A DNA stretch of 64,000 bases. Source: Mesorhizobium sp. M2A.F.Ca.ET.046.03.2.1 (lineage in GTDB: Bacteria > Pseudomonadota > Alphaproteobacteria > Rhizobiales > Rhizobiaceae). The stretch is from assembly GCF_003952425.1 (NCBI RefSeq), contig NZ_CP034449.1:3658001-3722000 (forward strand), given 5' to 3'. The position numbers and the translations under genes are program-made. Under the pieces are notes generated by a model. It saw nothing but the letters and a program-made list of their open reading frames with translations. It was not told the DNA's origin and made no database searches. Positions 56,159-64,000 of this stretch are shown piece by piece (within the stretch, counting starts at the first letter, position 1; each line of letters begins with the position of its first letter).

Positions 56159-56962
56159 TCACATGAAATCGTCGTCGGACCCGCTATCGCTGCTGTCGCT
56201 ATCCTCGGTTTTGTGGAGATAGAGTGGAGGTTTGCCTGCACGCTGCCACTCACCGGCACTGTTCTTCGTCCATTTGTCGGGATGCTGCGTAGGGTCAAGC
56301 ACCAGGTCGCCATGATCCACTTCAACAAACCCCATCGTCTGCGCGCGCGCTTGTGCTTCCGGATTAGCCGCACGCCAATTCAGCAACGGTCGGTCGCCGT
56401 CTATCCGAAGTTGATGCTCCAGCAGAATATCGCCCGCATTTTCGACGAGCGGATGGGCGACTTGAAGATCCACTATGGAAGTGACCTCAGTTCGACCAGG
56501 AAATTGTTCCCGCCAACTTTCCGATTCGAACTCGTTCATGCTGAATCCGCCTTCCATTCTCAGCAGTCCGGCACTCCGGTCTCCCAATTGGTAACTGAAA
56601 TATCGCGCGTGCTCCGTATCTCGACGGATGCCATATTGCTGAGCAACGTCCGCGGTGCGCCTGGCTCGTGACGATACGAACTCCGAATACTCTTGAGGAT
56701 TGTCGGCGATGTGCGTGATTTCATCACCATGAAATTGCCTCACCTGTCTCCTGAAGGAAGTCCTGTTGATCTCCACCACAGGAGGTCGGGAATTGAGGGA
56801 GTATGCTTGGGGAGCCGCCGATGATGAGGCGCCGCTACCTTCCGATCCGGATAAGTGCATTCGGGCAAATGTGTCCGCGAACCCTTCGCTTCCTGCATCC
56901 GATTGCTCGCCGGCATTATGCGCGCGGTAACTATCGGATGAGCCACCAATTCGACCATACAT
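56159..56962 (-). CDS. nopP: Type III effector NopP
   Basis: A 267-residue protein starting MYGRIGGSSDSYRAHNAGEQ, with the Ser/Gly-rich N-terminus of NopP and a similar total length. The C-terminal half is more folded (EVTSIVDLQVAHPLVENAGD; AQTMGFVEVDHGDLVLDPTQ) with an acetyltransferase-like flavour. The tail is strongly acidic with serines (EDSDSSDSGSDDDF), a good phosphorylation target; NGR234 NopP is phosphorylated by plant kinases. AGGAG precedes the ATG. The tts box at 57020 is 57 bp upstream. NopP determines nodulation compatibility in several legumes. Confidence 0.75.
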   Translation of the reverse strand: MYGRIGGSSDSYRAHNAGEQSDAGSEGFADTFARMHLSGSEGSGASSSAAPQAYSLNSRPPVVEINRTSFRRQVRQFHGDEITHIADNPQEYSEFVSSRARRTADVAQQYGIRRDTEHARYFSYQLGDRSAGLLRMEGGFSMNEFESESWREQFPGRTEVTSIVDLQVAHPLVENAGDILLEHQLRIDGDRPLLNWRAANPEAQARAQTMGFVEVDHGDLVLDPTQHPDKWTKNSAGEWQRAGKPPLYLHKTEDSDSSDSGSDDDFM

Positions 56963-57019
56963 GACGATTCGTACTCCTATGTTTCGCAACCGAGCTCAAG
57001 TTAGCACGGCTGTTCAACA

Positions 57020-57047
57020 TAGGGCGCTTAGTTGACGACTAGCTGAC
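57020..57047 (-). promoter_or_regulatory. tts box of nopP
   Basis: Minus-strand 28-bp site opening GTCAGCTAGTCGTCAACT and ending GCCCTA aligns without gaps to the TtsI consensus. Confidence 0.75.
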
Positions 57048-57318
57048 GAGGGCATTCCAACGGCTGCACCAATCAAATCCGCACTGCCGGCCTCAAAACC
57101 TCGGACTGCGCCACGCACCGGCCAGCAGAGGCTGCAAGGTCATGCCCGGAGGACTTGCCGTAGTTGCTGGGTGGCAGATCCGAGGGGAGTGATTGCCCCA
57201 GGCCCGCGGTTGCGCGGTTGGCCTGACAGAGACACTGGGGCACGGATGGCCAGCCGACATTTGCCACTAGCATGGAGCCAGGTCAGTTTTGAACTGGGCA
57301 GTCGTGGACTTCCAATGA
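57048..57318. other. Spacer between rhcU and the nopP tts box
   Basis: No gene recognised; probably holds the 3' end of the rhc transcript. Confidence 0.35.
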
Positions 57319-58356
57319 CTAGGCCAAGCCTGCGGCAAAGAATGCTTTCGCGACAGGCTGGAAATATTGCATAGGAACCGCGTGGCCGAGTTTTGTAGTG
57401 CCTATCAGCTGACGCGCTAAGACATGGTCATGGACGATCGTCAGGCGTAGTGCCCGCGCCTCGCTCAACACATGTGAAACGCGCTCACCTTCGGCACGGC
57501 AAACTAAGAACGGCACCCCGGTTTCACCGCGAACGTAACGCAGACCGATCAGGACCGCCCTTCCTGTTAAGACCAGCGTGGCGCGATGCACGCCAAGCGC
57601 AGGCTCGTCGGCCGCCTCCTCGCGGATGCGACGCTGTTCACCTTTCAACTCTGGCGCTCCTTGCTGATCCTTCGACTCGCGCGTCACTTCGGTATTGGTC
57701 ATGCGCATTTCGCGCAGATACAACGCGCGCTGGAGCAGAAGATCGATCAGTCCGCCGACCAGCAGTGCGCCGGCGCCAATTCCCATCAGCAATTTTGTCT
57801 CCATAAAGATGAGGCCAACACAGCCCATGCCGCAGATCGGCAGAGGGACCATTGTCTTCCACATCCCGAGAAGGACAATGGAAAAGGTTGCGCTGAGAAC
57901 CAATACCTTGAACATGGTCTTGCAGACTTCGACCATGGAACGAGCAGACCCCAAGCGCTTCAGCCCTTCAAAGGGGTCAATTTTCTTAAAGCTGAGCTTC
58001 ATCGGCTCCAGAGAGAAGACAAATCCACCATTGGCTAGCAGGCTGGCCAAAATCACCGCGGCGACAAGGGTTCCAAGCAGCGGGCCAACAGCCGCGACTG
58101 TGAGTTGGACGAGCACAACCAATGCCTGCGGCACCGCGGTATCGAAAGGTAGGCTCTGCAACTTGGTGGCTAATAGGAGCGCTTCCCGGCATTTGTCCTC
58201 GATCACGCTGCCTCTTAGCCAAAGGTAGCCGAGCCCAGCGCAAGTCCCGACCGCGCGGACGAAATCGGAGCTACGTGGCAGCTGTCCTTTTTTGCGCGCT
58301 TCACTTAACTTCTTCGGGCTGGCGGCGTGTGTCTTCTCTTCACTTGTGTCGCTCAT
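57319..58356 (-). CDS. rhcU: T3SS export switch protein RhcU (SctU), without NPTH motif
   Basis: A 345-residue FlhB/SctU homologue from the ATG at 58356, overlapping the rhcT stop by 4 bp. Four membrane helices lie in residues about 35-210, with [20 protein letters not shown] at the N-terminus. The cytoplasmic domain contains [20 protein letters not shown]. Where family members have the autocleavage motif NPTH, the aligned stretch reads [14 protein letters not shown] (261-274), so Asn and Pro are lost. Family knowledge says cleavage there is needed for substrate switching. Last gene of the rhc operon seen here. Confidence 0.93.
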   Translation of the reverse strand: MSDTSEEKTHAASPKKLSEARKKGQLPRSSDFVRAVGTCAGLGYLWLRGSVIEDKCREALLLATKLQSLPFDTAVPQALVVLVQLTVAAVGPLLGTLVAAVILASLLANGGFVFSLEPMKLSFKKIDPFEGLKRLGSARSMVEVCKTMFKVLVLSATFSIVLLGMWKTMVPLPICGMGCVGLIFMETKLLMGIGAGALLVGGLIDLLLQRALYLREMRMTNTEVTRESKDQQGAPELKGEQRRIREEAADEPALGVHRATLVLTGRAVLIGLRYVRGETGVPFLVCRAEGERVSHVLSEARALRLTIVHDHVLARQLIGTTKLGHAVPMQYFQPVAKAFFAAGLA

Positions 58357-59171
58357 GGCAGCAATTTGTCGAACCACTCCAGCACGCCGTTGGCACGTGT
58401 GACCTCCAGTTTCATGCTCTCCACCAGATAGGCAGCGTAGGTGACCATGAGAACTGGAAAGACAATGTTCTTGATTGCCGGAGACAGTTGGCTCGCCTTA
58501 AATTGCGGGGCAAAGCGACGCAGCAGCATCATCGATATATCAATCAGTATCAGGAAGAACACGACAGGCCCCGATACCAATAATGCCGTGCGCATTATGC
58601 TGTCGAGAAGCCCCAACAACTCCATTGCTCCTGGCCCACTCAGTGTCGGGTGAAACTGATACACCGGCCAGATCAAGTAGCTGCGGTACAGGACACTGAT
58701 CAAAGTTTCCAGGCCTCCTGATCCGACGAATATGGCAATCGCAGTGATCCCCAGAAAAACGCCCATCGCGGAAGCCTGACTGTTCGTCGCGGGATCGGCC
58801 GAAGCGGTCGGGCTGCTGATGCCGCGTTGGTTGTCGATAAGCTCCCCGGCAGCCTGAAGGCCCCAAAGCGGAATGCCAAGAAAAGTGCCAAGGAGTACAC
58901 CGACAAAAACTTCCTTGAATCCGAGCAGGGTTAGCTGGATCAGGCGCGTATCAGGATCCAGCGCCGGCAATCCGCCGCTGACGTGTGCCAGGCATGGTAG
59001 TGCGAAGCCAACAGCCAAACAGCCCCGGATCAGCCCACTGATCTGCGAGCGTGTGAATACGGGAAAGATCAGCATGATGCCCATCGCGCGGGCTGCCCCA
59101 AGACCTGCCGCAACGACGAGTTCGAGAGCCGTCTGGATCAGAATTTGAATATCGGCCGATGGCGCGTCCAT
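58353..59171 (-). CDS. rhcT: T3SS export apparatus protein RhcT (SctT)
   Basis: A 272-residue polytopic protein of the FliR/SctT family with about seven helices. Typical stretches are [20 protein letters not shown] near the N-terminus, [34 protein letters not shown], and [20 protein letters not shown]. It forms part of the export gate with RhcR and RhcS. It starts 8 bp after the rhcS stop and overlaps rhcU by 4 bp. Confidence 0.96.
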   Translation of the reverse strand: MDAPSADIQILIQTALELVVAAGLGAARAMGIMLIFPVFTRSQISGLIRGCLAVGFALPCLAHVSGGLPALDPDTRLIQLTLLGFKEVFVGVLLGTFLGIPLWGLQAAGELIDNQRGISSPTASADPATNSQASAMGVFLGITAIAIFVGSGGLETLISVLYRSYLIWPVYQFHPTLSGPGAMELLGLLDSIMRTALLVSGPVVFFLILIDISMMLLRRFAPQFKASQLSPAIKNIVFPVLMVTYAAYLVESMKLEVTRANGVLEWFDKLLP

Positions 59172-59179
59172 GGGGCGGA

Positions 59180-59428
59180 CTAGTAGCTAAGTGTCATTGC
59201 GGGAAACTCGGTGAAGATCTGATCGGCTAGCTCTATGAGCGGGGCGCTTAGCACAGGAGCAAACAGCCCAATCACCGCGACAACGACCAGAAGCTTCACG
59301 GTGAGCGGCAAGCTTTCATCCTGGATCTGCGTCGCCGCCTGGAGGATGCCGATGACGAGGCCGACAACCACTGATGCAATGAGCGGCGGTAGAATCCAGA
59401 TCATGAAAACCACCAGTGATTGGCTCAT
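59180..59428 (-). CDS. rhcS: T3SS export apparatus protein RhcS (SctS)
   Basis: A small FliQ/SctS protein with two membrane helices ([40 protein letters not shown]) and the conserved [16 protein letters not shown] loop. The ATG at 59428 gives 82 residues. Homologues usually begin about nine residues earlier; that region (ITESSIITL) is open, and GGGAGG stands just before it, but no ATG, GTG or TTG occurs there. The start may thus be the internal ATG or a rare codon. Confidence 0.92.
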   Translation of the reverse strand: MSQSLVVFMIWILPPLIASVVVGLVIGILQAATQIQDESLPLTVKLLVVVAVIGLFAPVLSAPLIELADQIFTEFPAMTLSY

Positions 59429-59457
59429 AAGAGTAATGATGCTGGATTCAGTGATGA

Positions 59458-60123
59458 TCAGCCTCCCGGTAACGTATAACTCAGCACAAGCCCATGCATC
59501 AATTTTGACCAACCATCAATGGCAACAAACAAGAAGATCTTGAACGGGACAGATATAACAGTTGGTGAGACCATCGACATACCCATTGCCATCAAGATAG
59601 TTGTCACTATCAGATCTATAACAATAAAAGGCAGATAAAGTAGAAATCCTATCTCAAATCCGCGCTTCAATTCTGATAGCAAGAAAGATGGTACAAGTAT
59701 TGCAAAGTCATCAGGCGTGGCTGCAGCGTGCATTTCCTCTGGCCAGACCTTTTCTGTCGAAGATAGGAAAAATCGCCGCTGCTCTTCATTTGTGAATTTC
59801 TTGAGATGCTCGCGCAAGGGCTCACTTCCGGCTTTAGCGGCGCTTACCCAGTCGTCGAATGTCTGATAGTGGAGCTTGGGATCCGACATGCGGTCATAGG
59901 TCTGCTCAGCAACGGGCGCACTAACGAACATAGTGAGGATCATCGCCGCGGCGTACAGCACCACATTGGGTGGTATGGTCTGGGTCCCGAGCGCATTGCG
60001 GACGAGGAAAAGAACAATTGATACCTTTACAAAGGCCGTTGTCGTGGCAACTGCTAAAACCAGCAGACCGAGTCCGGCGGTAACCGCAAGAAGCGCCAGG
60101 ATTGTCGGCTGAGCTTCACTCAT
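59458..60123 (-). CDS. rhcR: T3SS export apparatus protein RhcR (SctR)
   Basis: A 221-residue FliP/SctR protein. It starts at the ATG at 60123 (MSEAQPTILALLAVTAGLGL), overlapping the rhcQ stop by 8 bp. FliP signatures are VKVSIVLFLVRNALGTQTIP, PSFLLSELKRGFEIGFLLYL and PFIVIDLIVTTILMAMGMSM, and it ends SKLMHGLVLSYTLPGG. Four membrane helices. Core of the export gate. No defect seen. Confidence 0.96.
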   Translation of the reverse strand: MSEAQPTILALLAVTAGLGLLVLAVATTTAFVKVSIVLFLVRNALGTQTIPPNVVLYAAAMILTMFVSAPVAEQTYDRMSDPKLHYQTFDDWVSAAKAGSEPLREHLKKFTNEEQRRFFLSSTEKVWPEEMHAAATPDDFAILVPSFLLSELKRGFEIGFLLYLPFIVIDLIVTTILMAMGMSMVSPTVISVPFKIFLFVAIDGWSKLMHGLVLSYTLPGG

Positions 60124-61180
60124 TGCATGCAAACCCGCCACGGAGCCTGATGCCCAGCTCTTCTCCGATGCGGACAATGTCGCCACGCCCGATACGCTGA
60201 CCATTGGCCACTATGTCGACCGGGCCGTCGATCGGCCATCCAAGTTCAAAAATATGCCCTTCGCCGGCACTTCTTAATTCCCCAAGAGAAATAGGCCAGC
60301 GGCCGCATTCAAAGACAAGCACGATCTCGACATCGTCGAGATCCTTAGTAAGCTCCAGTTGCGATCCGGGTTGTGTCATATGCGCACTCTCCAAAGGACA
60401 CGGTCGCGGGCGGAAAGGCCCCCGCAAGATTAATTCATCGCCGTCAAGATCCGCCTCGGCGCACAACTGGCCGACAGCTAGGGTGATCTGGCCGCGGCCG
60501 AACGGCGCAATATCGGGCAACAATGCATCACCGACACATGCGCTTCGAAGAAGCGCCGCAGGAAGGCGAAGCGTGCCGACCTCTCCTGCAACAATGAGCG
60601 GGAGCTCTGGAGGCAGCCCGCCCAGCTGCCGCGGCAACTGGGCAAGCAGTTCGCCTAGCGCGCGAAACGCAGGCGGTACTAAGCCGTCAAGTGGCGTGAA
60701 CAGGAATAGACGGCCCTTGCCCTTGACCGCGCCGAAAATGATGTCGAGTTCAAGATGAGGAGCCAGCATCGTGGCTTCGCATACCCGCACGAGTTGCACG
60801 TTCAGACGCGTCGTCTCCTCCAGTCGAGTGACAAGCGGCTCCAGAGCGAGTTCGAGAATTAGCGAAGCAGTTGGCTCGGAAGGGAAGGCCAAGCCGTTCT
60901 GCACTGTCGTGATGAACTCCTCTACGAGCGGGCGCGACAGTGACAAGATGACCGTTTCGGCTCCCACTCTCCAGACGCAGTCAAGCATCGGAATGGCAGC
61001 AGGTTCCTGCTGCCAGACAAGCCCTGCCGTTCGCACCGATAGCGGCACCTCGTTGATCCGGCTTTGAAACGGCGTGCGCGGCGCTGCTGTATCATTGAGC
61101 CACGAGACAACCGTGTGGGACAGTTTCAGAACTGGTTCGAACATGGCGGGTGTGACCGCAGCGCCTATCAAAGACTGCAC
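60116..61180 (-). CDS. rhcQ: T3SS C-ring protein RhcQ (SctQ)
   Basis: A 354-residue protein whose C-terminal about 80 residues form a SpoA/FliN-type domain (DVEIVLVFECGRWPISLGEL; GPVDIVANGQRIGRGDIVRI; LGIRLRG). The N-terminal part is poorly conserved, as usual for SctQ. It builds the cytoplasmic sorting platform with NolU (SctK) and NolV (SctL). About 50 bp separate it from y4yJ. Confidence 0.9.
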   Translation of the reverse strand: MQSLIGAAVTPAMFEPVLKLSHTVVSWLNDTAAPRTPFQSRINEVPLSVRTAGLVWQQEPAAIPMLDCVWRVGAETVILSLSRPLVEEFITTVQNGLAFPSEPTASLILELALEPLVTRLEETTRLNVQLVRVCEATMLAPHLELDIIFGAVKGKGRLFLFTPLDGLVPPAFRALGELLAQLPRQLGGLPPELPLIVAGEVGTLRLPAALLRSACVGDALLPDIAPFGRGQITLAVGQLCAEADLDGDELILRGPFRPRPCPLESAHMTQPGSQLELTKDLDDVEIVLVFECGRWPISLGELRSAGEGHIFELGWPIDGPVDIVANGQRIGRGDIVRIGEELGIRLRGGFACNE

Positions 61181-61233
61181 GGTCGTGTCATTCGGACGAC
61201 CTCTTGCGACCGTCGGATCCGGTTGCGCGGCAT

Positions 61234-61746
61234 TTAGGCAAGCGACCCCCTCGCATATTTCAGCAGTATCTCATCGTCGGCCTCGATCTCGGCTGCGGCC
61301 TCCGAATGAGTCTCGACGGCGCGCCGCACGTCGTCCTCGATTTGTTGCCATTTGTCCCTTGCCGCCGAACATATGACCCATAGCTCCCTCGTCCTGGACG
61401 CCGCCATCTCAGCCTCCTCTTGAGCGATTTGGGTATCATCAAGCATCTGCCGTCTGGAATTGATCTCAGCGGCAAGTTGTTCAGTGTGAAGGCGGTGACG
61501 GTCGAGCGCTGCGCTAGACAAGTTGTCGAGTGACATCAGATGCTGATAGAGCGCTGCTTCTTTTCTTGAACAATGTTGCTGTATCATTGCAAGCTCCCTA
61601 GAGGCATTTTGTACGGCTGAGGCGGCCACATCGCGCTGGGCTTCCTTCTTGGACAGCTCGCCAAGGGCACGACGCTCTTGCATTTCCTTCAGAAGCCGTA
61701 ACCTCGAAGACTGAATCCAGTTTACGCGGTCAGACGCGACATCCAT
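61234..61746 (-). CDS. y4yJ: T3SS stalk protein Y4yJ (SctO)
   Basis: A 170-residue all-helical coiled-coil protein (MQERRALGELSKKEAQRDVA; DRHRLHTEQLAAEINSRRQM; QIAQEEAEMAASRTRELWVI), the layout of SctO/FliJ stalk proteins that turn inside the ATPase ring. It overlaps the rhcN stop by 25 bp, the place of y4yJ in NGR234. Sequence conservation in this family is low, so the call rests on position and structure. Confidence 0.85.
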   Translation of the reverse strand: MDVASDRVNWIQSSRLRLLKEMQERRALGELSKKEAQRDVAASAVQNASRELAMIQQHCSRKEAALYQHLMSLDNLSSAALDRHRLHTEQLAAEINSRRQMLDDTQIAQEEAEMAASRTRELWVICSAARDKWQQIEDDVRRAVETHSEAAAEIEADDEILLKYARGSLA

Positions 61747-63080
61747 GCGACCGTCTCCTCGAAATCTGACGCGTCATCTTCGCTCTGGCGCAGAAACTCC
61801 CTCAGTTCGTCGATTGACGCGACAGCCCGGTCAGTCAGGGGATCTCCACCTGGCTTGTATTCGCCAACATTGATCAAGAACTCGGTCTCGGCATAGCGCG
61901 ACAGGAGCTCGCGGAAAATGGATGCTGCCTTGCGATGTGTCCCCGAAACGACTGCATCCATGACGCGGCTGCGACTCTGCAGCACATCAATAGCGGGGAA
62001 ATGCGATCGCGCCGCAATAGCGCGTGAGAGGATGACATGGCCATCGAGAATACCACGCGATTCCTCGGCGATTGGATCACCCGTGCCATCACCCTCTACA
62101 AGCACCGTATAGAAGGCCGTGATTGAGCCCCGCTCACCCATGCCGGCGCGCTCGAGCAGGCCTGGCAGCATGCCAAAAACGGAAGGAGGAAAGCCCCGTC
62201 GCGTCGGCGGCTCACCCGCAGCAAGGCCTATTTCGCGCATAGCGCGGCAGAAGCGCGTCAGCGAATCCAGCATGAGAGCAACGCGTAGGCCTTGATCGCG
62301 GAAATATTCCGCGAGCGCAGTCGCCATTGGAGCGCATTGCGCACGCTCTACCGCCGAGCGGTCGGATGTTTCAACCACGACGACCGTACGGAGAAGGCCC
62401 TCTTCACCAAGATTCCTTTCGATGAATTCACGAACTTCCCGTCCACGTTCGCCTATGAGCGCCACTATGACGACGTCAGCGGCGGCACCCTTTACGATCT
62501 GTGACAACAGCGTCGACTTGCCACCACCTGGCTCGCCATAAATCCCGATCCGCTGGCCCTCGCCGCACGTCAGCAGACCATCGAGGACACGGACCCCAAG
62601 CGGGAATGGCCGCTCAATCATGCGCCTCGTCATCGGATTGGGGGCTCTGCCATGCAGGGGCCGAGTTTCGACGGTCTTGATTTCGCCTTTGCCGTCCAAT
62701 GGGCGGCAACGACTGTCGATCACGCGACCGAGCAAATCGCCGCCGACGGGCACCTCACGCATTCGGCCAGTGGCCACGACCTCTGCGCGGCTGGATAGGC
62801 CCACCAAGTCCCCGATCGGTGTCAGCAATACACCATCACCCGACAGGCCGATCACCTCGGCCTCGAGCGACAGCCCGGTTCGCGGGTCCTCTAGGAGGCA
62901 AAGTTCCCCAATACGAGTGTCTGGCAAGACGGCATGAACCAGTGTGCCGATAGCCCGCGTGATCCGACCGCGCACCGCACGCGTGTCAATTCGCTTGGCC
63001 GCAGCCCTCAAAGACGAGATTGCTGGAACGAGAGCTCGAGTGTCGGCGTCAGCGTTATGTTCTGGGACGGGCTTTCTCAT
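61722..63080 (-). CDS. rhcN: T3SS ATPase RhcN (SctN)
   Basis: A 452-residue FliI/SctN ATPase: beta-barrel N-domain (about 30-100), Walker A YGEPGGGKST (181-190), Walker B ALMLDSLTRFCRAMREIGLA, arginine-finger region, and ERAGMGERGSITAFYTVLVE, followed by the C-terminal chaperone-release domain (GVYKPGGDP-like VGEYKPGGDPLTDRAVASID). It energises unfolding and release of effectors. It overlaps nolV by 4 bp. Confidence 0.97.
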   Translation of the reverse strand: MRKPVPEHNADADTRALVPAISSLRAAAKRIDTRAVRGRITRAIGTLVHAVLPDTRIGELCLLEDPRTGLSLEAEVIGLSGDGVLLTPIGDLVGLSSRAEVVATGRMREVPVGGDLLGRVIDSRCRPLDGKGEIKTVETRPLHGRAPNPMTRRMIERPFPLGVRVLDGLLTCGEGQRIGIYGEPGGGKSTLLSQIVKGAAADVVIVALIGERGREVREFIERNLGEEGLLRTVVVVETSDRSAVERAQCAPMATALAEYFRDQGLRVALMLDSLTRFCRAMREIGLAAGEPPTRRGFPPSVFGMLPGLLERAGMGERGSITAFYTVLVEGDGTGDPIAEESRGILDGHVILSRAIAARSHFPAIDVLQSRSRVMDAVVSGTHRKAASIFRELLSRYAETEFLINVGEYKPGGDPLTDRAVASIDELREFLRQSEDDASDFEETVAWMSRLTA

Positions 63081-63700
63081 AGCTCGCCTTTCTCACAGAG
63101 CGTCCCGAAACCAAGGCGCAGCGCGCGCATCTGGGCGTCAAGTCCAAGGTCAACATTGCCGTACTCGCTCCACAGCACGCAGCGTTGCGGCGACAATGTC
63201 GGGTCGGGCTCGATCCGCACCCTTGGTCGACCATCCTGGCCGTCGCATCGAGCAAACTCTCGTGCAAGCATGTCGACTTGCATGGGAGAAACATGAAGGC
63301 AAACGTCGGCGCCGCTGTATTGACACTCTATGGCGTGACGAACAGCCCTCACCAATAGCTCGCCCGGATCGAAAGCGCCGATAAGATCGCTCAATATTTC
63401 CATCACGAGCTGCGGCAATTCCTGCTCCAGAGCCGCCTTTCGTCGCGCGATTTCGGAGATTGTCTCCGCAATCAACCCTGCCATCTCCTCGGTGCCTGCA
63501 TTCGAGCCCTCCATGTGGCCGCGCGCCCACGCCCGCTGGTAAACCGCGCGTGCCCAGTTTCGAACGCGCTGCCGATGCCGTTCTGCCGCGGCAAGGGCTT
63601 GCGCGGCGCTGTGCCAGGTTTCGAGCTCGCTCGCGGGTATCAGTGGTCCGACTGGACGCATCTGCGGCGCTATTGGCCCCTCGGAAAGTTCGACTGTCAT
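63077..63700 (-). CDS. nolV: T3SS ATPase regulator NolV/RhcL (SctL)
   Basis: A 207-residue FliH/SctL homologue: N-terminal Gly/Pro part, coiled coil (about 30-100; AAEHRHRQRVRNWARAVYQR is the helical start), then a globular domain (ALEQELPQLVMEILSDLIGA; RVRIEPDPTLSPQRCVLWSE). It links the ATPase to the C-ring. It overlaps both neighbours by 4 bp, so the operon is tightly coupled. Confidence 0.92.
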   Translation of the reverse strand: MTVELSEGPIAPQMRPVGPLIPASELETWHSAAQALAAAERHRQRVRNWARAVYQRAWARGHMEGSNAGTEEMAGLIAETISEIARRKAALEQELPQLVMEILSDLIGAFDPGELLVRAVRHAIECQYSGADVCLHVSPMQVDMLAREFARCDGQDGRPRVRIEPDPTLSPQRCVLWSEYGNVDLGLDAQMRALRLGFGTLCEKGEL

Positions 63701-64000
63701 TTCACCGGGGTCTCTGTCTCAAAATGAGCTACTACAAGTGAAAGCAATTGGCCGGCGGCGGTCCAATGCTCATGTGCTGGAGTCTCCGCGGCAGTCCCCT
63801 CGGGCAATCGAAGAAGCACGCGGTTACGCTCGGTCGCTGAACTGTCCTGGAGCCAAGCTCCAAGACATGCGTGTCCATCGTATTCGATTTGCTGAGCGAG
63901 TTTTTCTGGGTCCGAGATCAGTCTTTTGTCAACAGCATGCAGCAGGTGTCGGATTCCGAATGCGTGTGCATCCACGCCGATGCGTTTAACAAGGATGGCA
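63697..64000 (-). CDS. nolU: T3SS sorting-platform protein NolU (SctK), partial
   Basis: C-terminal about 100 codons of a gene running off the window edge. The frame stays open through 64000 and includes VDAHAFGIRHLLHAVDKRLI and HEHWTAAGQLLSLVVAHFET. Placement directly before nolV identifies nolU, a SctK-like adaptor between C-ring and membrane rings. The GTG at 63975 is internal and not the true start. Confidence 0.85.
   Translation of the reverse strand, partial: AILVKRIGVDAHAFGIRHLLHAVDKRLISDPEKLAQQIEYDGHACLGAWLQDSSATERNRVLLRLPEGTAAETPAHEHWTAAGQLLSLVVAHFETETPVK

Noticed and set aside
1..64000. CRISPR arrays, tRNA or rRNA genes, complete IS elements
   Set aside because: None was recognised. 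All transposase genes seen are truncated or frameshifted, and no regularly spaced short repeats were found by eye.

Overview
The window looks like part of the symbiosis island (an integrative and conjugative element, ICE) of a Mesorhizobium-type rhizobium. Supporting signs are two QseM/QseC-type ICE transfer-control modules, an fseA-type excision-activator gene that needs a +1 frameshift, a LuxR/TraR-type box, a nod box, several NifA/sigma-54 promoters, a rhizobial (Rhc) type III secretion system (T3SS) with tts boxes, and many decayed insertion sequences, integrases and housekeeping-gene fragments. Species cannot be named from the sequence alone. No rRNA, tRNA or CRISPR array was seen.

Layout. 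1-1.8 kb: two tandem qseM-qseC switch modules, the first cut by the window edge. 2-5.1 kb: a NifA/sigma-54 promoter driving an EamA exporter and an unusual argininosuccinate-synthase-like/2OG-Fe(II)-dioxygenase fusion. 5.2-8.1 kb: gene remnants (aminotransferase, gabD, IS630, integrase). 8.4-11.6 kb: OmpW and a prolyl oligopeptidase behind a textbook NifA/sigma-54 promoter. 11.9-13.5 kb: remnants (scpB, integrase, LprI-like). 13.5-17.1 kb: an autotransporter whose passenger has pepsin-like aspartic protease motifs. 17.1-19.6 kb: a mosaic of IS and duplicated segments around an M41-like metalloprotease. 19.7-21.6 kb: kup. 21.9-23.8 kb: remnants of dnaE2, gabD and an M16 peptidase. 24-25.6 kb: hipBA. 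25.8-30.2 kb: integrases, IS21, IS256 and a second M41-like protease carrying a copied NifA promoter. 30.3-31.5 kb: LuxR-type box and fseA. 32.3-37.1 kb: gabD and an M16 peptidase with its own NifA/sigma-54 promoter. 38.7-43 kb: a two-component system, its partial duplication and divergent small exported proteins. 43.2-46.7 kb: DUF418-type membrane protein, IS110 and IS630 remnants, cspA, and a MucR-type regulator with an upstream nod box. 47.6-52.3 kb: the nopC-nopA-rhcD-rhcV-y4yS operon behind a tts box. 52.7-57.0 kb: a large effector candidate and NopP, each with a tts box. 57.3-64 kb: rhcU-T-S-R-Q-y4yJ-rhcN-nolV-nolU, running off the right edge.

How the parts may work together. Three regulatory layers can be read from DNA motifs: flavonoid/NodD and TtsI control of early T3SS functions, NifA/RpoN control of genes probably used in nitrogen-fixing cells, and quorum-sensing control of ICE transfer. 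The NifA-linked set is rich in peptidases (S9, M41-like, M16). A fourth shared element, a 19-bp direct-repeat motif, links the two-component system with the aspartic protease autotransporter. Duplication of promoter-containing segments and their fusion to different genes recurs across the window.
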